Below, in pieces: positions 56,788 through 64,000 of a stretch of DNA of 64,000 nt; within the stretch, counting starts at the first letter, position 1, and each line of letters begins with the position of its first letter. The stretch comes from Chromera velia (taxonomy: Eukaryota; Sar; Chromeraceae). The translations under genes and the position numbers were made by a program. The notes below the pieces were generated by a model, which saw nothing but the letters and a program-made list of their open reading frames with translations, was not told the DNA's origin and searched no databases. The stretch covers positions 33,650 to 97,649 of the forward strand of contig JAHBMJ010002686.1 in assembly GCA_018398765.1 (NCBI GenBank), in the 5' to 3' direction.

Positions 56788-57829
56788 GAAAGCGAGAGAG
56801 AAGAAGGGGAGTGTTGCGCTGTTCATTCGCAGAGAGAGAGATGAAGTGGAAGGAGAAGAGAAAATAGGAAAGAAAGAGACATACGTAGCGTCGTTCAATC
56901 CGTCTATCCGTCTCTCATTGACCCCTCCAGGCACTCCCGGGTGTTCCATCAGGGATGCTCGTAGAGAGATGAGCCTGACAGACATGGAGATGGAGGAGGA
57001 GAAGGAGAGTGTTGGCATGAAATCACCCAGTGCCGATCTCCAGGCAATCACCAACAATTCCACGCGTCCACTCAGCAGAGACCAAACAGAACAACTACAG
57101 AGGATCGGGGGAATGAAGAGGCTTCCTCTCCTGCTGGGTATCGCAGACCGGTGCGACGCTACTGCTGCCCAGATCTTCAAGATCCTCCCTCCCTCGTTCC
57201 TTCTCCCCTCAGTAGACCTTGATTCAGACACCGTCTGCATCTCTACGCTGCCTGCTCCGGCTCTAGGTCGGCGTCTGGGTCTCTTGGCTGGATTCGTTGA
57301 CGCTGAAGGACTTCCTCTCTCCCCTGCCCAGACGAATTCGATATGCTGTCAGAAAGCAAGAGAGAAGAAGGGGAGTGTTGCGCTGTTCATTCGCAGAGAG
57401 AGAGATGAAGTGGAGGGAGAAGAGAAAATAGGAAAGAAAGAGACATATGTTGCGTCGTTCGATCCGTCTATCTGTCTCTCGTTGACCCCTCCAGGCATTC
57501 CCAGGTGTTCCGTCAGGGATGCTCATAGAGAGATGAGCCTGACAGACATGGAGATAGAGGAGGAGAAGGAGAGTGTTGGCATGAAATCACCCAGTGCCGA
57601 TCTCCAGGCAATCACCAACAATTCCATGCGTCCACTTAGCAGAGACCAAACAGAATAACCACAGAGGATCGGAGGAATGAAGAGGCTTCCTCTTCTGCTG
57701 GGTATCGCAGACCGGCGGGACGCCACTGCTGCCCAGATTTTCGAAATCCTCCCTCCCTCGTTCCTTCTCCCCTCAGTAGACCTTGATTCAGACACCGTCT
57801 GTATCTCTGCCCTGCCTGCTCCGGAGGGG
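56788..57829 (+). repeat. Tandem duplication of a 475-bp coding unit
   Basis: 56788-57263 and 57355-57829 are about 95% identical, from AAGCGAGAGAGAAGAAGGGG to CTGCCTGCTCCG. They are 567 bp apart. The 91 bp between them encode the LAGLIDADG-like motif. After the second copy the sequence continues into the Hint domain. Confidence 0.92.
56846..57658 (+). CDS. Unit protein with LAGLIDADG-like motif
   Basis: A 270-codon frame. The unit reads KKETYVASFNPSIRLSLTPP, EMSLTDMEMEEEKESVGMKS, RIGGMKRLPLLLGIADRCDA and DSDTVCISTLPAP. Then comes GRRLGLLAGFVDAEGLPLS at 57266-57322, containing LAGFVDAEG (57284-57310), a close match to the LAGLIDADG helix that forms the core and metal site of homing endonucleases. 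The frame continues into the second unit (QKAREKKGSVALF) and stops at 57658. The first ATG is not obvious because the 5' side adjoins the gag fossil region, so the frame is probably truncated. Catalytic activity cannot be judged. Confidence 0.5.
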   Translation: MEGEEKIGKKETYVASFNPSIRLSLTPPGTPGCSIRDARREMSLTDMEMEEEKESVGMKSPSADLQAITNNSTRPLSRDQTEQLQRIGGMKRLPLLLGIADRCDATAAQIFKILPPSFLLPSVDLDSDTVCISTLPAPALGRRLGLLAGFVDAEGLPLSPAQTNSICCQKAREKKGSVALFIRRERDEVEGEEKIGKKETYVASFDPSICLSLTPPGIPRCSVRDAHREMSLTDMEIEEEKESVGMKSPSADLQAITNNSMRPLSRDQTE

Positions 57830-58772
57830 AAAAGGGGGGACGAGGAAGTTCCTGTTGGGGACTGTTTCCCTATGAACGTCGAGTTCCTGGTGGAGCGGGG
57901 GGGGGNGGGGGGGGGGGGAGACATTGTGGGAGTGGACGCGGGTAGAGGCCCTACAGAGGGGTGACCCAATCATGGTCGTCTCCTTCGCAGGTGCCCTCAC
58001 GTTCAGGCCCGTCCACGAGGTGCGTGTCTCTGTTCCGTCCTCACCTTGTTCGATGACGGCAATTGCCTTGTCGAACGGGGCGAAGGTAACGACAACGGCG
58101 GACCATCCGTTCTTCGTCCGGCGGCCGTGGGGGGAGGAGGTAGAAACGAGGGCCGATTTGGTGCTTCCTAGGGATTCTGTTTGGGGAATTCAGGGGGGGA
58201 TGTGCACTTTCTGTACAGTTGTAAGAGTGCGGTCCTTCCTTGATGCCTCTGCACTTTTTTCTCCATTAGTGCTGACGGCCTCTCGGATTATTGCCGAAGG
58301 CATGGAGGTGGGGATCGAGTCCGGGGAGGAGAGGGAGGCAAGGGCGAGGCAGACGTTCAATCTGTTGTGGGAGGGAGAAGGGGCGGGAAAGGGGACGGGC
58401 ATTGAGGCGGCCTTAATGTCCAGTGGGGTTTGTGGGAGGGGCGCAGGGCTGGAGGAAGCCTCTCTCCTCGCTCGCTTTTTGCGGCAGGAGGGCGTCTCTG
58501 GGGAGGCACGGGCAAGCTTCCTGGGGGGATATGTCAATCCCCCAAAATGGTACACACATGCCATTCCGGAAGTGCGCCTGTGCTTCTTCTGCTCTCTGGG
58601 CCCCTGGAGAGGCGTTTCGATAGCAGACGCCTTCTACAGGGCCGTCGCTGCCCTGGCCAGGCTCCTACGGGAAGGTCAGGCAGTCGATCGGCTGCTGTCT
58701 GCTTTGGGGGACGTTTTCTTCGAGGAACAGGAGGAGGTTCCGGGTGGGGGGGGGGGATGTTATATGCTGTAG
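57677..58772 (+). CDS. Hint-domain (hedgehog/intein-type) protein
   Basis: From 57677 the second unit reads on (MKRLPLLLGIADRRDATAAQ) into VGDCFPMNVEFLVERGG. The Cys at 57863-57865 is in the place of the Hint nucleophile. A G-run of about 27 with an N (57895-57921) hides the frame. After it come WEWTRVEALQRGDPIMVVSF, FRPVHEVRV, MTAIALSNGAKVTTTADHPF and GEEVETRADLVLPRDSVWG. TADHPF (His at 58104) is the intein block B motif, and LxxGDPI and the final LxxxDxV are standard Hint strands. Hint domains cleave or splice their own backbone. The C-terminal part contains FLGGYVNPPKWYTHAIPEVR, perhaps a decayed second LAGLIDADG repeat. Hedgehog-like, intein-like or HO-like origin is open. Confidence 0.68.
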
Positions 58773-59069
58773 CCTCGGAGGGGGGAGGGATGGGAGTGGC
58801 GTGTCCTGTCCTCCGCTGAGAGGGCGGGAACCTTCTTCCTCCTCTGCTGTGCCCTCCAGCAGAATGCGGGGAGGGTGCGGAGGGGGGAGAGGGGGGTTCG
58901 GCCGCTGACGTCGAGCGTTGTGCTTAACTGCCTGCGGGTGGAACTGGAGGGGGACAGCGTCAAGCAGGCCCCCCTCTGGGATGAGGAGGCGGCAGTGGCT
59001 TTTTGGGAGGAGATCTGTCGCGCCTGTGAGGTGGACAGCCTCATCCCTCCCCCATGTCGCTCTTGGTGA
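58773..59069 (+). CDS. ORF directly after the Hint frame
   Basis: The same frame stays open past the TAG at 58770-58772 to a TGA at 59069. It reads AERAGTFFLLCCALQQNAGR, SSVVLNCLRVELEGDSVKQA and EEAAVAFWEEICRACEVDS. It is coding-like and probably the original C-terminus of the Hint protein, or a small exon after it. A 12-base G run at 58745-58756 makes local base calls uncertain. No family recognised. Confidence 0.4.
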   Translation, partial: PRRGEGWEWRVLSSAERAGTFFLLCCALQQNAGRVRRGERGVRPLTSSVVLNCLRVELEGDSVKQAPLWDEEAAVAFWEEICRACEVDSLIPPPCRSW

Positions 59070-60228
59070 GAGGTCTGCTGTGAGTGCTCTGCTGCTGCAG
59101 TGGATAGGGGGGAGGTACAAATGCCTGCGTCTTCCCTCCCTCCCTTCCCTCAGCCTCCGCCTCTTCTCTCTCAGCAGACGACTGCCGAGACAGAAGTCCT
59201 GTCTGGCAGTGGAGGCTGTGTTGAGTGATTTTATGCATGGCTATTTTGTTTCGTGAGGCTATTGTTTTGTGAATATGTGACTCTTTTGTTTTAATCTCTG
59301 ATGAACCATAGGTTCAAGCTTTGTGAGCACACATCCTTCCTTCTTTTCTGTCTTCCGCTGAAGGAAGGAAGGAAGGAAGGGATCGAGCAGAAGCATGCAG
59401 ACAGACAGGAAAAGTAGAGGGGGCAAGGAAGAAGAATTTGGCTCGAGAGCCCTTGTATCTGCTGCCTGCCTGGCTGACTGACTGACAACTTCTACTGCGT
59501 CTCTCTTCATGCACTCGGTGACGAATTATGTTGTTTGTGCATTTTCATGACCAGACAATGACGAGACAATGTTTTTTTGGATTCTGTGCAGAGGAGGAAA
59601 ATCATCGTTCATTCACTGAGACACGCAGACGCACAAGCACATCTAGAAGCCCATGAATGCACTCAAACGCACCCATTCATTCTATTATTCAAATTCATTT
59701 TGCTAGGGGGTCCAGCTAGGTCTTTTCGTCATCCTTTCTGTCACTGTCGCAGATCGAGCCAGCTAGATAATTTGTGAGCTTTATAGGCGTGTAGCTCCAC
59801 ATTGTCAACCTTCGAATCCTCACTGCAACCCGCAAGGCACTGCAGCGACTCAGGCGCAGAAAGGGGGATCGATCGTCCAGAGAGCTGTAACCCTACGTAC
59901 CCTTCTATTACAGCCTTCGCCCTGGCCTTGGCCGGGGTAGTAGGCCCTGGCTTGCCTACACATGATTATAGCTTTTATCAGTGAATTAACTTTATATTAA
60001 ATCATTATGACACTGTAATGGTTATAGTAACTATAAAATCTTCATAATCAATGTTATTAATCATTATGACTTGTCATATTATGAAAAAAACAAAAATTTA
60101 AGTTATTAAGGAGTTTGACACTTAAAAAGATTAAATTTAAGATTTGTTTTTATCAGACCAGTGATAGGTGATAGGATAGGATAAGATTTATCTTCCAGGT
60201 TCCCCTGCGGTCCATGATAAATGATAAC
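59070..60228. other. Intergenic
   Basis: Contains GGAAGGAAGGAAGG (59362-59380) and becomes AT-rich from 59980. I see no gene. Confidence 0.55.
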
Positions 60229-60681
60229 GCATGCCGGGGGCGAGTGGGGTGCTTTTTGCCCCCCTAAAGCGGCGTATTTCCGCAAAAAGCTCGTTTTCAT
60301 AATTGGTAAGGAGTTAGAAGCTAAAAATTTGTGTAAAAAGACGTTGTAACAATAGAAAAAGAACTATGAAACGGATTTTTTATATTATTTCTAGAAACAT
60401 AGGCTGCTACATAAATTTTGTAAGTTTCATACCATTTTCTTTACTATTCGAAACCGTTAAAAAATGGCCTCAAAATCAAAAAATTTGTATGACAGCCTAT
60501 GTTTCTAGAAATACTATAAAAAATCTGTTCCATAGTTCTTTTTCTATCGTTCCAATGTCTTTTTACATAAATTTTCAGCTTTTAACTCCTTATCAATTAT
60601 GAAAACGAGTTTTTTGCGGGAAAGCGCCGGTCTCCTCTGCAGAGGGGGGGGCAAAAAGCACCCTACTCGCCCCCGGCATGC
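60229..60681. mobile_element. Foldback element (MITE-like), 453 bp
   Basis: Two arms of about 190 bp are inverse copies. The left begins GCATGCCGGGGGCGAGTGGG and the right ends CTACTCGCCCCCGGCATGC. Internal matches include TTTCTAGAAACATAGGCTG against CAGCCTATGTTTCTAGAAA. A loop of about 75 bp separates them. The arms start GC-rich and become AT-rich inward. No protein and no clear target duplication. Confidence 0.85.
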
Positions 60682-60949
60682 GAAGTAATTCAGTGGTGCC
60701 CTAGAGCACTGTCACCGTTTTGTCTTATAGAGGTCACCCCCACAAATAGCAGGGGGGTGTGCCTCACTTCTGAGGCTCAGACCATACCCTGTGGCCTGCC
60801 CGGTTTCCCAGGCCACGATCGATTAACAACTGTTCTGAACCTTGCATGTTTTGGGCCACTGACTGAGAGGGATCCATTCCGATCCATTCTAAATATAATA
60901 CAAATAACACCAGACGGTAGGGCATTTTGGCTTTGTATGTATGCTTTGT

Positions 60950-62590
60950 GTATCCATCTCTCTGCTTTGCTCTCTCCTCCTGCTCTTATCTCCCTTCTAT
61001 TTTCCATTGCTTTCAGAATCCTCTTGTATTCTTCTTTTCTTCTTTTATCTCCTCCCCTTCTCTTTATGATTACTCCATGCCTTTATGCTAAAACAGTCTC
61101 ATCCAGTGAGCTCCCCGGTACATACCTTCGTGGGATCTCCTTAAAGACTCTTCTACGGAATGCTGCCTTCTCGAGAAACTCATCTATTGCAGGATACCCT
61201 TCATTTAATCATCAGAAAAGCAAACAGAGCGTCCGTCTGAGGGGCTCTCCTCTCCTTCCCCCCTTTTTCTCTACAAATTTCTCTGGCTCTCTTTTCTCTC
61301 TTCTTGTTCCAATCTCTCTAGCTAATCTCTTTGCAACGCTTCATACATTCTTGCTCTCTTTTGGTCATACATTGGGCACTCTGTGACTATGACTATGACT
61401 ATGATACGCCGTCGTTATCCATATCCAGAGCTAGCTGGATACTTTTAACGTTAGGCAGGGAAAAGTTGTTATTTTCTAGGACACCTGGTCCATACTACAT
61501 TGCTTTAATCTTGCTCTCTCTTGGTCATACACTGGGCATTCTATCAACATATGGATCTCATCCTCTAGCACCCCTATTTTTATCCATCTTTTACAGAACG
61601 GGCACAGTCTCTTCTCCAATGGCACCCTCTCTTCTCCTCAGAGTCTCTGTGGCACCTTCTCCCTTGTTACTGCCAGCATTCTGTCTCCCACTCTGCAAGC
61701 CGCTCTTCTCTTATACTTTGCTCCTGTCGTTATTCTTCCATAACAAAATGGCACCCTTCCCAGCTTAAAAGTTTCTTTTCTCTATTCTTGTTCCTTCTCT
61801 TGGTCTATCTTCTGATGTTTTCTCAAACAAAGAGAGGTAAAGTCTGTTTCTGTTTGCTTTTGTTCTATGTATGTCTGCCATGTAAACCGCTCTGCACTTT
61901 TCTTTCTCTCTGCGGTCTCTCTCTCTCACGCCTCTCTCAATTCTCCACCTGAAGGTTTCCTCCTTTCTCTCTTTTATCTCTCTGTCTGTCTTTTATACAT
62001 ACAATCCATCTCTCCATTTTATCTACTCTTTTATTGACTGCATGAGTGCCTATCTCTCCTTGACTACCTGTAAGCTTCTCTTTTGAAAAGGGATGAAAGC
62101 CTCTCTCTATAAATAGTGTCTGTATACATCTCTTCAAGTGCAAGAAGAAGTGAAAGGGGTGCAGCTCTGTTCCTCAGAGTCTTCCCCCCTTTAGTTCATC
62201 TTCCATCCCCTTTCTCAAACAATGAATCACAGCCTGCCCGACCGCCTCCTTCTTTTTCTTTTTTAGTGCCTTTCTTGTCCATCTTATTGTCCTTTCATGT
62301 CCTTTCTATTGGAAACATCCCCCCCTCCATCAGTGTGGTGTTTATGCTCTCAGTCTTTCTCAATCCCAGAACCCACCTCACGAATCGTCTCTGTTTTTCA
62401 TTGAATTTTGTATAATATGCCCTGTCTGTGCATGGGTAGATCTCATACCCGTATATCCACACTGCATGCACAGTCTGGTTAAACAAATGAAAACATTCAG
62501 CAGGCGGCACTGCTGCCTCTCTAGCTAACTTTCTAATGAATCTTTGCATGCATCTTTCTGCTCTTACTGCTCTGTCTGCTCTTACTGCAA
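60950..62590 (-). mobile_element. 5'-truncated LINE copy, same family as the one at 36-44 kb
   Basis: Minus-strand pieces match the other LINE in order. VPPAECFHLFNQTVHAVWIY and FNEKQRRFVRWVLGLRKTES (62295-62549) answer the thumb region. RCIQTLFIERGFHPFSKEKL (about 62080) and the finger CPFCKRWIKIGVLEDEIHML (about 61580) follow. AIDEFLEKAAFRRRVFKEIP (about 61160) is the C-terminal block. Endonuclease and reverse-transcriptase cores are absent. It is degenerate, with several stops and shifts. Confidence 0.75.
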
Positions 62591-63100
62591 TGTAATAAAT
62601 TGTTTAAACGATTTTTAAAGAAAGTGATTTTTACTAGGATTTTTGAGTAACAAATCGGCTTTCAAAGTTAAATCACTGTCCATAATATGATCATAAAATT
62701 CAGAGTCACTATACAAAAAATTATAATTATAATTCTAGTTATAATGACAGTACCTAGGCTCCCCATACGTAAAAAAATAAATAAATAAATTTGGGCTAAA
62801 ACCTGAATTAGATTTTTTATTTTTTTATTTTTGTGCGTCAGCTCAGCTTTATAGGCTTCGAACTTAAAACGTCTGCTTTAAAAAAATAAATAAAAAAATA
62901 AAAAGTAAAAGTGATTTTGAGTAATTAACCTTTTTATTTCTTTACGTATAGGGGCAGTTTCCTCCCCCATTTTATCCTCCCCCTCCTCTCCCTCCCCCTC
63001 TTCCCCCTCCCCCTCCTCCTCCTCCTCCTCTTCCTCCTACTCCTCCTCCTCCCTCCATGCCTCTTCCTCCTCGTCCTCCTCCTCATCCTCCTCCTCCTCC
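62591..63100. other. AT-rich spacer then (TCC)n
   Basis: AT-rich with (AAAT)n-like runs to 62935, then a pyrimidine block of TCC units to about 63118. No gene seen. Confidence 0.55.
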
Positions 63101-63129
63101 CCCTCCTCCCTCCACTCGTACCCCCCCTC

Positions 63130-64000
63130 AGCTCGCCCACCAGCCCCACCCCTTGGCGATTCGCATTGCACAGCATCGTCCTCTTCAGCCGCCTCCGCGT
63201 CGGCCCGAAATGGAAGCGACTGGTTTTTCACAGTGGGTAGGTGGAATGCAGGGGTGGCAGCCGGAACGGAGAAGAAAAAACAACAGCAGCAGGAGCCCGA
63301 TCCCCCCCAGAGATACTGGCACCAGCTTTGGTATGCGGATGACGCGTCCAATACCGGCTAGTTGCGTCAACTGCGGGTATGGCTGCACGAGTTAGTCAAG
63401 AGGAGGCCCGCGGCAGGGTATGTAGTGGAGGTGGACAAGTTGATCTTTGCAGTGCTCCCACAATTTCTGCAGAAAGCCAACGAGATTTTTGCAGAGTTCC
63501 CCGACCTGCAGATAGTAGAGCGGACGTGTCTTCTAGAGGGGCATGTAGGCACGGACGCACATAGAGAGAAATGGATGCAGGAGAAGGTGAAAGAGTGGGC
63601 CAGAAACGTGGAGAGAGTCGCAACAGCAGCAGAATTTGCCCCACACGAAGCATATGCAGCCTGTTCCAAATCTTTACAACACGAATGGAAGTTTATAGCA
63701 CGGGTAGTGCCAGGGGTGGGGGGATAGATGGAGCAGCTGGAAGGCATGATCAGAGACTGTCTCATCCCCGCCCTGATGAAAGGACGACGGAACGGAGGGC
63801 CCTCCACCCAACATGACGTATGGCTGAGAGATGTTGCCACCCTTCTGGTCCGACTGCTAGGCCTAGGCATCCCTAAACCCACCGAAACAGCGGACAGGGA
63901 CTACAAGACCTCAGCCGCAGCCAGTGAAGCGATCACAGAGGCCATCCTTTGTGGAGAGGACATAGATACAGACGAGCACATGAGGAGGGGGCAGAAGGCA
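63130..64000 (+). mobile_element. Reverse-transcriptase fragment of an unclassified retroelement, runs off the edge
   Basis: A frame region reads YWHQLWYADDAS, with the catalytic YADD box, followed by LRQLRVWLHELVKRRPAAGY and a Lys (VDKLIF). Then come EGHVGTDAHREKWMQEKVKE, AAEFAPHEAYAACSKSLQHE and EWKFIARVVPGVG. Elements of oomycetes and algae have this order (YADD, GY...K, G...G...W...K, then a Y/A-rich helix and SLQ.EW). The family is distinct from the LINE in this window. It looks broken and old; its start is not defined. Confidence 0.6.

Noticed and set aside
1-64000. CRISPR arrays or bacterial operons
   Set aside because: Tandem arrays here have no spacers, and the genes have introns; this is eukaryotic nuclear DNA.

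Overview
The window is nuclear DNA of a microbial eukaryote, most likely a photosynthetic alveolate of the chromerid type (Chromera-like); that attribution is inference. Coding sequence is GC-rich and split by many GT-AG introns. One ribosomal protein carries a signal peptide plus transit leader, as expected for a plastid inside the endomembrane system. The gene islands sit in AT-rich, microsatellite-rich and transposon-rich DNA. Two N gaps (2897-3010, 14068-14326) fall in simple repeats, and there is a single N at 57906.

Layout. 1-4.4 kb: divergent pair, an unrecognised helical protein running off the left edge (-) and plastid-type ribosomal protein bL17 (+), sharing a promoter full of TGCATGCA. 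4.4-12 kb: AT-rich DNA with a hAT transposon that has a perfect 8-bp target duplication and carries a coding exon, then a degenerate satellite. 12-20 kb: microsatellites, a five-exon gene (15.5-17.2 kb), a dispersed repeat pair and an inverted repeat. 20.3-27.8 kb: second divergent pair, a long disordered protein (-, at least seven exons) and a nine-exon Cys-rich zinc-finger/coiled-coil protein (+). 31.1-35.8 kb: old repeat-bounded element with a CCHC zinc-knuckle ORF, an ORF with repeated SVQT motifs, and two tandem arrays. 36.3-43.8 kb: an almost complete APE-type LINE whose target repeat survives uninterrupted at 50.4 kb. 45.8-48.4 kb: two-exon PPPDE/DeSI-type cysteine peptidase gene (-). 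53.2-54.7 kb: small three-exon gene resembling mitochondrial bL33. 54.8-56.6 kb: gag fossil (-). 56.8-59.1 kb: tandemly duplicated coding unit with a LAGLIDADG-like motif followed by a Hint (hedgehog/intein) domain, the most unusual find here. 60.2-62.6 kb: foldback element and a second, 5'-truncated LINE copy. 63.1 kb to the end: another reverse-transcriptase fragment.

There is no operon logic; the genes are separate transcription units. Two divergent promoters are clear, and one of them may join two organelle-directed genes. Gene models were built by hand from splice signals and reading-phase agreement. Products marked hypothetical were not recognised.
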